Shown: positions 1-9,398, numbered from the stretch's first letter. The stretch: DNA of 64,000 nt from Tessaracoccus sp. OH4464_COT-324 (GCF_003932855.1 NZ_RQYZ01000003.1:106244-170243); one strand, 5' to 3'. Notes: generated by a model not told the origin, from the letters alone. Made by a program: numbers and translations.

Positions 1-3000
1 TGGTCAGAGCAACCCGGCTTCAATGTGCGCCGCAAGTTCGGCACCCTGGTCAACGCATTCTCGGCCGAGATTCCCGAGAACCTGCTGGTGCCGCTGGCCC
101 TGGACCCGGACGTGGCCAGCGTCAAGCCGCTGAAGGTTTTCCAGCCCGTGATGGCCACCGCGGGCGAAGCAAGCGGCAGCGTCACAGCCCGTCAGAACCT
201 AGGAGTTGACGGTTCCGGGACGCTGGTCTCCGTGATCGACTCTGGCGTCGACCCCACCCACCAAGACATGCGCCTCGACGATGGTGCGGACAAGAAAATG
301 GAGCCGCAAAGCGACAAATACACCGACAAGATTCCCTACGGCTGGAATTACGCCGACGGCAACGCCGAGTTCTTCGACCGCACCACCGACCAGCACGGCA
401 TGCACGTCGCGGGCATCGTCGGTGCTAACGGTGGGAAGGCCGCCAACGAGCCGGGCAGCGGACGGATCCTGGGCATCGCCCCCAACGCCCAGCTACTCAG
501 CATGAAGGTGTTCTCCAACGACCCGCACCGCTCCGGAGCGCAAGAAGACGACATCATCGCCGCGATCGAAGATTCAGTCGAGCTGGGTGCCGACGTTATC
601 AACCTCTCCCTCGGCATCCCCAACGGCACTGCCGAGGCCACCATCGGGGAGGGCCGGGCCATAGCCAACGCCCTGGCCGCCGGGGTTGAGGTGGTCGTCG
701 CGGCCGGAAACGAAGGTATCAACCTGGCAACCGACGCAGAGACCAAAGACCAAAGCGAGCTACTCGACGACGGCACCCTGCACACCCCCGCGAGCACCTC
801 CGACGCGCTCGCCATCGCTTCCATCAACAACTCGCACGTGCCAAACCCGATGGCGATCGCCACAGCCGGCGGCGAGAAGCTGCGCTTCGGCTACCAGGTA
901 CAGACCGGCCAACCGGATCAGGCGGAGCACACCCTCGTCTCCGGCGGGTACGGGCTCGCCGACGACATCCCAGATACCGCGCGTGATAACTACGTGCTGA
1001 TCGCCCGCGGCCGAACCAGCTTCGGCACCATGTTCCGAAACGCTGCCGCGAAGGGTGCGCGCGGCGTGTTCGTATTCAACACCGCTGAACGTGGCGACGT
1101 ATTCGACCTTATGGGCGGAATCCCCGACACCAACCTGGTGGGCGTCTTCCTGCTGCACAGCGACGGCCAGCGCCTGCAGCAGAAGATTGAAGCCCACGGC
1201 GGCTCCGCCAGAATCCAACTCACCGACCACCTCATCTCCGTGCCAAACCCTGAGGGCGCGCTGGAGCCGTCACTGTTTACCTCGTGGGGCAGCACCCCCT
1301 CGCTGGACTTCAAGCCACAGCTCGCCGGCATCGGCGGCGATGTCTATTCCACGCTCAACAGCAACCGCTACGGCACCAAATCCGGCACCTCGATGGCAGC
1401 TCCCCACGTCGCGGGCGCCTTCGCCCTAGGCCTGCAGGAATACCGCAGGCGTTTCCCGGAGATGTCCGCCAGCGAGCGCCGGGAGTTGCTGCGGGTTGGC
1501 TTCGCCAACACCGCGCAGATTCTGCACCACGACGACGCGCCCTTCGCGCCCCGACAGATCGGCGCCGGTCTGATCCACACCGAAGAGGCGCTCACGACGA
1601 AGGTATTTGCCACAGTCGACGGCGCGCCACACGTCGCGCTGCGACAGGTGACCGGCACCACCAACTTCGACGTCACCCTGAGTAACCTCGGCGACGAAGA
1701 ACTGCGCTTCAACCCCGGGGCGACGTGCGTCCTCGCCGAGTCTCAGCAGGCGGGCTCACCGAACGAGACCAGTTGCAGCGCCGACGACGAGTTGCGTGCC
1801 CCGCAGGGGCCGCTCGTCGTGCCCGCCGGTGGCACAGCCACCGCCACCTTCACCCTGGACGCCGACGCCTCGAAGAACCATTGGGTGCAGGGTTGGGTCG
1901 TGTTCGAATCGACGGACCCGGCGCAGCCTAGCCTCTCCCTGCCGTACCTCGGCTTCGCGGGTGATTGGAACGCCGAACCCATCATCGATCCTGCCCCGGA
2001 AAGCGGCCAGGAATCCTACCTGGACCGGGTGATCGGCCCGCGGCCCAGGTCGCGCACCCAGCTGCTCGGCGCCGCTGGCGAGGGCGGGGTGACGCCCACC
2101 CAATGGTTCTCCCCCAACGGCGATGGCAGCTCCGATACGATCCTGCCGCAGCTGCAACTGCTGCGCTCCGCCGGGGAGGTCCGCTACGAGATCGTCCACG
2201 GGGACGACGTCGTGCGCGCTCTCGGCATTGACCGCAATCTGCTGCGCCACAGCCGCAACTCGCTGCTGTCCCTCGGCGCTGACGCCAGCCACGTCGCAGC
2301 CGACCGCAAGTGGGACGGGGGTCTGTATGACCCGGCCGACGACCAGTTCCACACCATCGACGATGCCCCGCTAGGCGAGTACCGCTACCGCATCCGGGCG
2401 CGCCTGTCCGACGAGTTCGATTGGCAGGTCACCGAGCTGGAGTTGGGCGTAGACACCGTCGCGCCCACCGTCGCCACCGCGAGCGTGACTCCCAAACCCG
2501 ACGGTGGCATCAGCTACACCTTCCACGCCTCCGACGCGCTGTCGGGCATCAACCTCCCTGGTCTGAAGGCCACGGATGCGCGCACAAGGCGGCGGCTACA
2601 GGTGGTACCCGGCGCCGATTCCACCTACCGGGTGGACGTGCCGGCGGATTTGGCGAAGGAAAACTCCTACCTCGCTCTCACGGTGGGAGACCGCGCCGGA
2701 AACCACATTGTTGCGCACGAGTTTTACGCAACCCGAGACCTGAACCTCCTGGAAACCAACCTGGATCGCTGGGTGGGCACCCTCACCGAGGAACGCGATA
2801 GGCCCACCATTGAGGACGGCCAACTGGTGCTGCGCATGAAGGTGCGCCCGAACGTCGCCGCTGTCCAGGTCAACGAAACCAGTGTGACCCCCGAGGACGG
2901 TTTCGCCATCGCCAGGCTACCTCTTTCCGAAGGTCGAAACGAGATCAGCATCACCGCCCGGGAAGCTAGCGGCACCACCGTCGCCACCGCCAACCACTGG

Positions 3001-4707
3001 CTCGGCTACGACATCACCCCGCCCACTATCCAGATCACCAAGATCAACCTGAATGACAAGGGCGAGGTGATCCTCGACGAGAACGGCCAGTTCAACGTCG
3101 AGGGGAAGATCTCCGACGAGCACTCCCCCGCAGACCGGCTCGTGGTGCTCGACCAGTTCCGCAGGCCCCACCCGGTAGCCCCCGACGGCACCTTCACGAT
3201 GTCCTACGCCCCGTCATTCATCAGCAACATCGCCCAGGTCTTCGGCTTCGACCATTGGGTGAGCGAACACGATCGGGCCAACGGCCGGGCCCTGGCCTGG
3301 GTGATTGCGGGCCGGGAAGCCCCCAAACCTGGCTACGGCATCATCTTCGACGACCCGAAGTTGAACGCTCCGACCTCGTTCTACGGAAACCACCTGAACC
3401 TCGTCGATTCATCCTTCAAGAACCTGACGACGCTTGATGACGAGGCCACCGGCTCCGATGCGGCTGCCCGCCTCACTCTCAAAGGTGTCATGCGGCGGCT
3501 ACCCACCAAACTGGTCATCGATGGGAAACCCGTTGCCCTCGACGAAACCGGGCGGTTCTCCGTTGATATCGAACTGGTCAACGGAATCACGAAGGTGCCC
3601 TTCGAGGTGCTCGACGAGTCCGACACGCCGTTCCTGAAATCGGCGTGGCGTTTCCTTTACGACCGCAGGATGCCCGGCATCGACCTCACCGTGAACCCAC
3701 CGATCGCCGCCAACGGTGCGATCTTCCTCAGCCAGGCCGAGCAGACAGTCTCCCTCAACGGCACGGTATGGGACAACGAGTTCGGCTACCAGCTGGCGGT
3801 GAACGGTAGCGTTGTGCAGGAGTTCGAGAACCTGTGGGATCAGGCCCCCGACCTGAACAAGCGGCCCTTCGAGGCCGAGGTGCGCGGCGCACGCGACGGA
3901 CACTCCCTGCGGATCAGCCTGTTCGACGGCATGGCCAACGGTTTCGAGCAAGGCGTGCCACTGATTCTGGACGACAAGTCTCCCGAGGTGCGCTTCGGTG
4001 CTCCCAAGCCGGTGCTGTCCGCCAAGGACTCGGTGACCGTCACCGCGTCGGACGACTACCTGCAGAGTCTCCAGGTCCTCGTCGACGGCAAGCCGGTTGC
4101 GTCGGAGATGGTGGCGGTGCGCACCCATCCCAAGGCGTGGCTGACCACCTTCCGCGACGGCGAACCGGCCCCCGCTGGTGCCGCCGGGGCGGGCGATGCG
4201 CAACAGCAGCTCACGCTCGACGTGCGCCTCTCCGATGTGCCTGGCCTCTCCTCTGGCATGCACACTCTGGTCGCCATCAGCCAGGATTTGGGGGGCCGCA
4301 CCACCGTCGAGTCCCTACTGCTTCGGGTGGACGAGCCGCCGGTGATCGAGGGCCCCGACTCGCTTGACCTGCTCCCGGATGCGGACGCGCGTGCCCTGAT
4401 CGGCGCCGCCTACTCCGCGAAGGACCCGGAGGACGGCCAGGTCGAGGTGCGCTTCGAGTTGCCCTCCGTCTTGTCGGTTACCCCCACGCCCGTGGTGCTC
4501 ACCGCCACGGACTCCGCAGGCAACGTGACGAAACGCACCGTACAGGTGCGGCTCGTCGGCGCCCCGACGGGTGACACACCCCCGGTGGTCACCCCGACGC
4601 CGCCCGCCGACACGCCCCCTGTGGTCACCCCGACGCCGCCCGCCGACACGAAGCCGACGGCGCCCGCGCCGGGCAAGCGGCCGGGGCTGCCCAAGACCGG
4701 CCGCTGA
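1..4707 (+). CDS. Secreted subtilisin-like (S8) serine protease with PA and Ig-like domains, C-terminal LPKTG; 5' end outside window
   Basis: The frame is open from base 1 and a GTG at 25 is only an internal candidate start, so the N-terminus (signal peptide, most of the propeptide) lies upstream. Numbered from that GTG, the catalytic triad is Asp72 (VSVIDSGVD), His124 (DQHGMHVAGI) and Ser456 (SGTSMAAPHVAGA), with the oxyanion Asn in VAAGNEG near 234. A protease-associated insert lies around 300-400, as in C5a-peptidase/lactocepin-type S8 proteases. The remaining ~1000 residues look like Fn3/Ig-like beta domains, ending in a Pro/Thr-rich stalk with two copies of a 12-residue repeat. The protein stops at LPKTG plus one Arg: the sorting motif is present but the hydrophobic segment and positive tail needed for sortase anchoring are absent. 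Expected role is extracellular protein degradation; the substrate is unknown. Confidence 0.93.
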   Translation, partial: WSEQPGFNVRRKFGTLVNAFSAEIPENLLVPLALDPDVASVKPLKVFQPVMATAGEASGSVTARQNLGVDGSGTLVSVIDSGVDPTHQDMRLDDGADKKMEPQSDKYTDKIPYGWNYADGNAEFFDRTTDQHGMHVAGIVGANGGKAANEPGSGRILGIAPNAQLLSMKVFSNDPHRSGAQEDDIIAAIEDSVELGADVINLSLGIPNGTAEATIGEGRAIANALAAGVEVVVAAGNEGINLATDAETKDQSELLDDGTLHTPASTSDALAIASINNSHVPNPMAIATAGGEKLRFGYQVQTGQPDQAEHTLVSGGYGLADDIPDTARDNYVLIARGRTSFGTMFRNAAAKGARGVFVFNTAERGDVFDLMGGIPDTNLVGVFLLHSDGQRLQQKIEAHGGSARIQLTDHLISVPNPEGALEPSLFTSWGSTPSLDFKPQLAGIGGDVYSTLNSNRYGTKSGTSMAAPHVAGAFALGLQEYRRRFPEMSASERRELLRVGFANTAQILHHDDAPFAPRQIGAGLIHTEEALTTKVFATVDGAPHVALRQVTGTTNFDVTLSNLGDEELRFNPGATCVLAESQQAGSPNETSCSADDELRAPQGPLVVPAGGTATATFTLDADASKNHWVQGWVVFESTDPAQPSLSLPYLGFAGDWNAEPIIDPAPESGQESYLDRVIGPRPRSRTQLLGAAGEGGVTPTQWFSPNGDGSSDTILPQLQLLRSAGEVRYEIVHGDDVVRALGIDRNLLRHSRNSLLSLGADASHVAADRKWDGGLYDPADDQFHTIDDAPLGEYRYRIRARLSDEFDWQVTELELGVDTVAPTVATASVTPKPDGGISYTFHASDALSGINLPGLKATDARTRRRLQVVPGADSTYRVDVPADLAKENSYLALTVGDRAGNHIVAHEFYATRDLNLLETNLDRWVGTLTEERDRPTIEDGQLVLRMKVRPNVAAVQVNETSVTPEDGFAIARLPLSEGRNEISITAREASGTTVATANHWLGYDITPPTIQITKINLNDKGEVILDENGQFNVEGKISDEHSPADRLVVLDQFRRPHPVAPDGTFTMSYAPSFISNIAQVFGFDHWVSEHDRANGRALAWVIAGREAPKPGYGIIFDDPKLNAPTSFYGNHLNLVDSSFKNLTTLDDEATGSDAAARLTLKGVMRRLPTKLVIDGKPVALDETGRFSVDIELVNGITKVPFEVLDESDTPFLKSAWRFLYDRRMPGIDLTVNPPIAANGAIFLSQAEQTVSLNGTVWDNEFGYQLAVNGSVVQEFENLWDQAPDLNKRPFEAEVRGARDGHSLRISLFDGMANGFEQGVPLILDDKSPEVRFGAPKPVLSAKDSVTVTASDDYLQSLQVLVDGKPVASEMVAVRTHPKAWLTTFRDGEPAPAGAAGAGDAQQQLTLDVRLSDVPGLSSGMHTLVAISQDLGGRTTVESLLLRVDEPPVIEGPDSLDLLPDADARALIGAAYSAKDPEDGQVEVRFELPSVLSVTPTPVVLTATDSAGNVTKRTVQVRLVGAPTGDTPPVVTPTPPADTPPVVTPTPPADTKPTAPAPGKRPGLPKTGR
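4573..4644 (+). repeat. Two tandem 36-nt repeats in the protease stalk
   Basis: Two consecutive near-identical 36-nt units (4573-4608 and 4609-4644) encode DTPPVVTPTPPA twice, followed by a degenerate third start (DTKPT). This is a typical cell-wall-spanning Pro/Thr stalk just before LPKTG. Confidence 0.85.
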
Positions 4708-4719
4708 GGCTCGCCCCCC

Positions 4720-4759
4720 GGGGTGTTGGGCGGGGACACGTCGCCCCACCCAACACCCC
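4720..4759. terminator. 16-bp hairpin just after the protease stop codon
   Basis: Arms 4720-4735 (GGGGTGTTGGGCGGGG) and 4744-4759 pair with one mismatch around an 8-nt loop, 12 nt after the stop codon. No T run follows, so it is a GC-rich terminator or 3' stabiliser rather than a textbook intrinsic terminator. Confidence 0.6.
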
Positions 4760-4795
4760 AGGAATCACAGCAAGTAAAAGTACACAGAGAACAAG

Positions 4796-4830
4796 AAGTG
4801 GGGTGGGTCTCCAAGACCCACCCCACTTTT
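4796..4830. terminator. Bidirectional intrinsic terminator between convergent protease and fba
   Basis: A perfect 15-bp stem (AAGTGGGGTGGGTCT at 4796-4810, complement at 4814-4828) with a CCA loop leads into TTTT at 4827-4830, with A-rich flank on the other side. It sits between two convergent genes. The arm GTGGGGTGGG recurs in the hairpin after pckG. Confidence 0.8.
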
Positions 4831-4906
4831 CTGTCGTGCAGCGCCAGATCCCGTCACGAAAGCGCCACAGCCCGGCGCTGCCTTCGCGGCAGAACCTGAA
4901 TCGGCA

Positions 4907-5932
4907 TCACTTGCCGAGCGTGGTGCCAGCCGAACGCAGCGCCTGGCAGGCTTCGACGACACGGGCAGCCATGCCGGCCTCTGCGGCCTTGCCCCACGAG
5001 CGCGGATCGTAGAGCTTCTTGTTACCGACCTCGCCGTCGATCTTCAGAACGCCGTCGTAGTTGCGGAACATGTGCTCCACCACTGGGCGGGTGAAGGCGT
5101 ACTGGGTGTCGGTGTCGACATTCATCTTGATGACGCCGTAGTCGACCGCGTCAGAGATCTCCTGTGCGGTGGAGCCGGAACCGCCATGGAACACGAGATC
5201 GAACGGGTTCTCCTTGCCGTACTTCGCGCCGACAGCCTCCTGGATCTCCTTCAGCACCTCGGGGCGCAGCTTCACGGCGCCCGGCTTGTACACGCCGTGC
5301 ACGTTGCCGAAGGTGAGCGCGGTGATGTAGCGGCCTTTCTCACCCAGGCCGAGCTTCTCGACGGTGGCCATGCCATCCTCGACGGTGGTGTACAGCTTCT
5401 CGTTGATCTCGTTGGCGACGCCGTCCTCTTCGCCGCCGACGACGCCGACCTCGATCTCCAGGATGATCTTGGCGGCGGTGGTGAGCTTCAGCAGCTCCTC
5501 AGCGATCGCGAGATTCTCCGCCACCGGCACGGCCGAACCGTCCCACATGTGCGACTGGAAGATGGGCAGACCGCCGCGGTCGACCTGCTCCTGCGACAGC
5601 GCAATGAGGGGCTTGACGTAGGTGTCCAGCTTCTCCTTCTGGCAGTGATCGGTGTGCAGCGCGATGTTGACGGGGTAATTCTTGGCGACCTCTTCGGCGT
5701 AGCGAGCCAGAGCCACAGCGCCGGTGACCATGTTCTTGATGGTCGAACCGGAGGCGTACTCGGCGCCACCGGTGGAAACCTGGATGATGCCGTCGGAGCC
5801 TGCCTCAGCAAAGCCCTGGATGGCGGCGGTCACGGTCTGCGACGAGGTGATGTTGATGGCCGGGTAGGCGAACTTGTTCGCCTTGGCCCGATCGAGCATC
5901 TCGGCGTAAACCTCAGGAGTTGCAATGGGCAT
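4907..5932 (-). CDS. fba: Class II fructose-1,6-bisphosphate aldolase
   Basis: 341 residues, full length for a class II (zinc-dependent) aldolase, which interconverts fructose-1,6-bisphosphate with dihydroxyacetone phosphate and glyceraldehyde-3-phosphate in glycolysis and gluconeogenesis. Family motifs are clear: ALHTDHCQ (metal-binding His), SHMWDGSAVP, EIEVGVVGGEEDG, FGNVHGVYKPG and VFHGGSGS. The start is supported by an AGGAAAAG Shine-Dalgarno upstream of the ATG at 5932. It is last in a minus-strand run and convergent with the protease gene. Together with pckG and gnd in this window it belongs to core carbon metabolism. Confidence 0.97.
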   Translation of the reverse strand: MPIATPEVYAEMLDRAKANKFAYPAINITSSQTVTAAIQGFAEAGSDGIIQVSTGGAEYASGSTIKNMVTGAVALARYAEEVAKNYPVNIALHTDHCQKEKLDTYVKPLIALSQEQVDRGGLPIFQSHMWDGSAVPVAENLAIAEELLKLTTAAKIILEIEVGVVGGEEDGVANEINEKLYTTVEDGMATVEKLGLGEKGRYITALTFGNVHGVYKPGAVKLRPEVLKEIQEAVGAKYGKENPFDLVFHGGSGSTAQEISDAVDYGVIKMNVDTDTQYAFTRPVVEHMFRNYDGVLKIDGEVGNKKLYDPRSWGKAAEAGMAARVVEACQALRSAGTTLGK

Positions 5933-6011
5933 GGGTGTCTCTTTTCCTAGAACGTGCCTTTTTAGGTAACACCAGCCTATCGCGGCGCCTCACCGCCGGA
6001 CACGTGGGGCA

Positions 6012-6539
6012 TCAAACGCTCAACTCAAGTTTGCGGGCCTCAATCGAATGCTCACCTAGCGACAGTGCGCGGATCATTCCGTCCAAAACGGCCGGGCTCG
6101 CGTCAAGGAAGCTGAGCGGCACATCCACCGTCGAATTGCGCGCATCGACGGCCAGCTTCGGGCCTGCCGCCCCACCGCTGGCCACCCGAACCGCCGTGAT
6201 CTCCGACCAACGCAGCCGCGCCACAGTAGGCCAGTGGAAGGCCATGCCCTCCGGCTCGATCGTGAGACACGGCCGCGGCTCGATGCGGGCCAGATCCCGC
6301 TTCGCCAGATGCAGGCGCACGATGTTGGCCGCCAGCCAAAACAACGAACTCCCTAGCCAAGCACCGATGAACAGGATGTGCCAGACCAGCCTCATCTCAG
6401 GCGGCCGGAAAGAGTAGATGGCCGCCAGGATGCCCAGCGACATCGCCGTGGACACGATCCGCCACTTCAAGGCGCGCCGCTGCCGGGCGACCCGAGCCGC
6501 CGTCGGCACCGGGGTGAGGCTGACCACAAAGCGTTCCAT
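6012..6539 (-). CDS. Small two-TM membrane protein with C-terminal PH-like domain
   Basis: About 175 residues. A basic N-terminus is followed by two hydrophobic segments (roughly 28-48 and 54-76) and a soluble C-terminal half with the pattern of a small bacterial PH-like beta domain (TIEPEGMAFHW, then WSEITAVRV). The function is not known. The gene follows the SpoU methyltransferase almost directly, suggesting co-transcription. I chose the ATG at 6539 over GTG codons at 6548/6545 because the upstream gene stops at 6550; the start is uncertain by three codons. Confidence 0.7.
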   Translation of the reverse strand: MERFVVSLTPVPTAARVARQRRALKWRIVSTAMSLGILAAIYSFRPPEMRLVWHILFIGAWLGSSLFWLAANIVRLHLAKRDLARIEPRPCLTIEPEGMAFHWPTVARLRWSEITAVRVASGGAAGPKLAVDARNSTVDVPLSFLDASPAVLDGMIRALSLGEHSIEARKLELSV

Positions 6540-6549
6540 AGGCACCACT

Positions 6550-7182
6550 CTAGGCCGCGCCCCAGCGGTGCTGCAGCGACCAGTGATACATCGCGATGGC
6601 GGCGGCAGCCCCGGCGTTCATACTGCGCGTCGAACCGTACTGGGTGATCGCGACGAGCCGTTCGCACCCCGCCACCATCTCCGGTGTCAGCCCCGGGCCC
6701 TCCGCGCCGAAGATCAGGCAGGTCCGCTCCGGCAGCTCGGCGCGTTCCAACGCGACGGCCCCGGGCAGGTTGTCCACCCCGACCGGGGTGATTCCCTCAT
6801 CGGCCAAGAAGGTGAACAGCGCGGACTCGTCGACGTGGTGCAGCACGTGCAGGTAGCGGTCTGTGACCATCGCACCGCGCCGATTCCACCGTCGCTTGCC
6901 GACGATGTGCACAGCCGCGACGTTGAAGGCGTTCGCCGTACGCACAATCGAACCGATGTTGAAGTCGTGCTCCCAATTCTGGATGGCGACGTGCAGGGGC
7001 GCGCGGCGCTCGTCGAGGTCGGCGACGATCGCCGACAGCCGCCAATAGCGGTACTCGTCGAGCACGTTGCGGCGATCGCCCCCGCCGAGCAGCTCGGGGT
7101 CGAGGCGCGGATCGTCGGGCCACGGCTCCGGGTGCGGGCCCACCCCGACGGTGGCCGCCGTCGGGCCAGAGGGCTCGGTCAC
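6550..7182 (-). CDS. SpoU/TrmH-family RNA 2'-O-methyltransferase
   Basis: About 210 residues with the SPOUT signature set: NIGSIVRTANAF (motif 1), LIFGAEGPGLTPEM (motif 2) and STRSMNAGAAAAIAMYHW (motif 3), which form the trefoil knot binding S-adenosylmethionine. Members methylate a ribose 2'-OH in tRNA or rRNA; which nucleotide cannot be told from sequence. Its start overlaps the stop of the upstream DUF368 gene by 4 nt (7179-7182), indicating translational coupling. Confidence 0.9.
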   Translation of the reverse strand: MTEPSGPTAATVGVGPHPEPWPDDPRLDPELLGGGDRRNVLDEYRYWRLSAIVADLDERRAPLHVAIQNWEHDFNIGSIVRTANAFNVAAVHIVGKRRWNRRGAMVTDRYLHVLHHVDESALFTFLADEGITPVGVDNLPGAVALERAELPERTCLIFGAEGPGLTPEMVAGCERLVAITQYGSTRSMNAGAAAAIAMYHWSLQHRWGAA

Positions 7183-8126
7183 GCGGTGGCCTCCTCCGCT
7201 GCTCGCTCTGCGGTCCGGCTGAGCAGCCGGTCGGCCAGCACGAGCCCGCCGACGATCAGCGCGCCCAGCCCCGCCAGCCCAACGACGGGCGCCACATCAG
7301 CGCCGGGTGCGGCCAGCGCGCCCTCAACCTGCCAGGGCCACAGCGCGCGCAGCGAGCCCAGCAGCAGCCCCGACATCGCGAACATGACGCCCGTGTGGTG
7401 GTTCTTCAGCAGCCAGTTGAGGGCACGGATGAACAACACGATGCCGGTCAGCGCGCCCAGCGCGAACACCGCGATGTATCCGAGGTTGCGCTCGTGCACC
7501 GCGTGCAGCGTCGGAGCGTACAGGCCCACCACGAGGAGGAAGAACGAACCGGACACCCCCGGCAGCACCAGCGCGCACACCGCGACGGCGGCGGCAGCGA
7601 ACACCACGAGATAGCTGGGGTTCGCCACCACCTGGCCCGCGCCCGACGACGTCAGCAGCCAGGCGGCCAGCGCCGCCCCCGCGAACAACCCCGCGTAGAT
7701 CGGCCAATGCTTGCGGTGCAGTTCGCTGCGATTGATCAGCAGGAGAGGAACCGCCACGGAGGCCGCCACCATGCCCAGAAACAGGCCCCGCGCCAGCGTG
7801 GGGCTGCCCTCCACGAAGCCCGCCATCGCACCTGCCATCGACAGCACCGCCACCGCCATGCCCAGCAGCAGCGGCAGGACCAGCCACCACTCGACGCGCT
7901 TCAGGTGCGCCAGGCAGCCCTTGAACCGTTCGGGGCCGACCACGAGCCGCTTGGCCGCACTGATGATCTGATCACCGGCGGCCAGCACCCGCTCGTAAAC
8001 GCCCGTGATGAGCGCGATGGTGCCGCCGGAGACGCCTGGCACCAGTTCGGCGAGGCCAATCAGGCCGCCGCGCGCCGTGTTCGCGAGGGCGTCAATGATG
8101 CAGAAGCGGCGGGGGGTGTCGCTCAT
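7179..8126 (-). CDS. DUF368 family polytopic membrane protein (possible undecaprenyl-phosphate translocase)
   Basis: 315 residues with about eight hydrophobic segments. The N-terminal motif GLAELVPGVSGGTIALITGVYERVL and its second half-repeat ALVLPGVSGSFFLLVVGLY are diagnostic of DUF368. A family member (PopT) has been shown to recycle undecaprenyl phosphate across the membrane; assigning that role here is inference from the family. It sits between pyrE and the SpoU methyltransferase and overlaps the latter by 4 nt. Confidence 0.88.
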   Translation of the reverse strand: MSDTPRRFCIIDALANTARGGLIGLAELVPGVSGGTIALITGVYERVLAAGDQIISAAKRLVVGPERFKGCLAHLKRVEWWLVLPLLLGMAVAVLSMAGAMAGFVEGSPTLARGLFLGMVAASVAVPLLLINRSELHRKHWPIYAGLFAGAALAAWLLTSSGAGQVVANPSYLVVFAAAAVAVCALVLPGVSGSFFLLVVGLYAPTLHAVHERNLGYIAVFALGALTGIVLFIRALNWLLKNHHTGVMFAMSGLLLGSLRALWPWQVEGALAAPGADVAPVVGLAGLGALIVGGLVLADRLLSRTAERAAEEATA

Positions 8127-8189
8127 GGCTTCCTTTCGATAGCTGAACGGCCACGTTAACCGTCGAGTGGCGCGGGAAGCAAAGACAGC

Positions 8190-8723
8190 TCACAGGTCGA
8201 GGTCGGTCAACCCGATCGCGTACCGGTATTCGAGGCCGGCTTCCGCCACCCGCTCGGCGGCCCCGGTGTCACGGTCGACGACGACCGCCACGGCCACCAC
8301 CTCGCCGCCGGCCTCCCGCACCGCCTCAACCGCGGTGAGCGCCGAGCCGCCCGTCGTCGAGGTGTCCTCCACTACGAGCACGCGCCGACCCGCGACATCG
8401 GTGCCCTCAATGCGGCGCTGCAGGCCGTGGGCTTTGACTCCCTTGCGCACCACGAAGGCGTCAAGCCGCTGCCCGGCGTGCGCGGCGGCGTGCAGCATCG
8501 CGGTCGCGACGGGGTCCGCGCCGAGCGTGAGGCCGCCCACCGCTTCGAAGTCGAGGTCGGCGGTCAACTCGCGCATCACGCGCCCCACTAGGGGGGCGGC
8601 GACGCCATCGAGGGTGACGCGGCGCATGTCCACGTAGTAGTCGGCTTCCTTGCCGGAGGCGAGCACGACATGGCCACGCACCACGGCGAGCCGGTTGATG
8701 TGCCCGATCAGCTCTTTCTTCAC
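8190..8723 (-). CDS. pyrE: Orotate phosphoribosyltransferase
   Basis: 177 residues, usual length. The PRPP-binding motif VLVVEDTSTTGGS is clear, as are FVVRKGVKAHG (catalytic flexible loop) and the GKEADYYVDMR start motif. It converts orotate plus PRPP to OMP in pyrimidine synthesis. Its first codons overlap the stop of the sortase-like gene by 4 nt (8720-8723), so the two are translated from one message. No other pyr genes are in the window. Confidence 0.95.
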   Translation of the reverse strand: MKKELIGHINRLAVVRGHVVLASGKEADYYVDMRRVTLDGVAAPLVGRVMRELTADLDFEAVGGLTLGADPVATAMLHAAAHAGQRLDAFVVRKGVKAHGLQRRIEGTDVAGRRVLVVEDTSTTGGSALTAVEAVREAGGEVVAVAVVVDRDTGAAERVAEAGLEYRYAIGLTDLDL

Positions 8724-9349
8724 TTCTTCTCCTCCTTGATGAGCGCGGCGAAGGCCACCGCCCGGTCAGCGGTGGGCACCAGATCCTGTTGCGTGGTCAG
8801 GGTGAGCAACTGCTCGTGGGGATCGAAATCGTGGCCGGGCACGGCGTCGAGCACCCAGCCGTCGGTGGCGGCCACGGTGAGTTCACTGGCGGGCACCCGC
8901 ACGGCGTAGGTGTAGCGCGCCACCTTGGTCTCCAACACCACCTCGTCGCCGACCCTCAGCGTCAGAAGGCCCGCGAAGGGTTTCCCGTCGGCGTAGCGGT
9001 GGCCCGCCAGCACGACGTTGCCCGCCTCACCTGGCAACCCCGTCGCCGGATACCAGCCCACACCCCGGCTGAGGGCGTGGGCGTCGGTGCCGCCCAGGAC
9101 AGCGAAGGAGGTGCCGCTGATCTCCAGCACCCAGGCGGCTTCACCCGCCGCCGGGCGCGATTCCTCGTCGGCGACCGTGGAGACCGCCTGCCGGGCCTCG
9201 TCCAAGGCGCTAGCCTGGCGGGATTGGCCGAGGAGGTTACTGCCCACGTAGACCCAGCCCAACCAGCCTGCTGTGCAAAGGAGCGCGCACAGCGCCAGCA
9301 GCAGCACCATCGTTATGGGCGACATGGGCTGCTTGGCACGTTTGGTCAT
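8720..9349 (-). CDS. Class E sortase-like membrane protein lacking the catalytic cysteine
   Basis: 209 residues from the ATG at 9349. One N-terminal transmembrane anchor (about 11-35) is followed by an actinobacterial sortase fold: GWYPATGLPGEAGNVVLAGHRYADGKPF carries the active-site His117. At the end, where class E sortases read TLTTC followed nine residues later by Arg, this protein reads TLTTQQDLVPTADR: Gln187 replaces Cys and Arg196 is kept at +9. Cys is the nucleophile of every sortase, so transpeptidase activity is not expected. It may have a regulatory or binding role, or the gene may be decaying, although the frame is intact and coupled to pyrE. Longer starts up to 9385 are possible. 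Confidence 0.85.
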   Translation of the reverse strand: MTKRAKQPMSPITMVLLLALCALLCTAGWLGWVYVGSNLLGQSRQASALDEARQAVSTVADEESRPAAGEAAWVLEISGTSFAVLGGTDAHALSRGVGWYPATGLPGEAGNVVLAGHRYADGKPFAGLLTLRVGDEVVLETKVARYTYAVRVPASELTVAATDGWVLDAVPGHDFDPHEQLLTLTTQQDLVPTADRAVAFAALIKEEKK

Positions 9350-9398
9350 GCGCCCATTGTCGCGCATAGCCGCCCCATTCGGCATACCCGGACGGGGC

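Noticed and set aside
5072..5950. 292-codon plus-strand frame opposite fba
   Set aside because: Antisense shadow of a clear class II aldolase.
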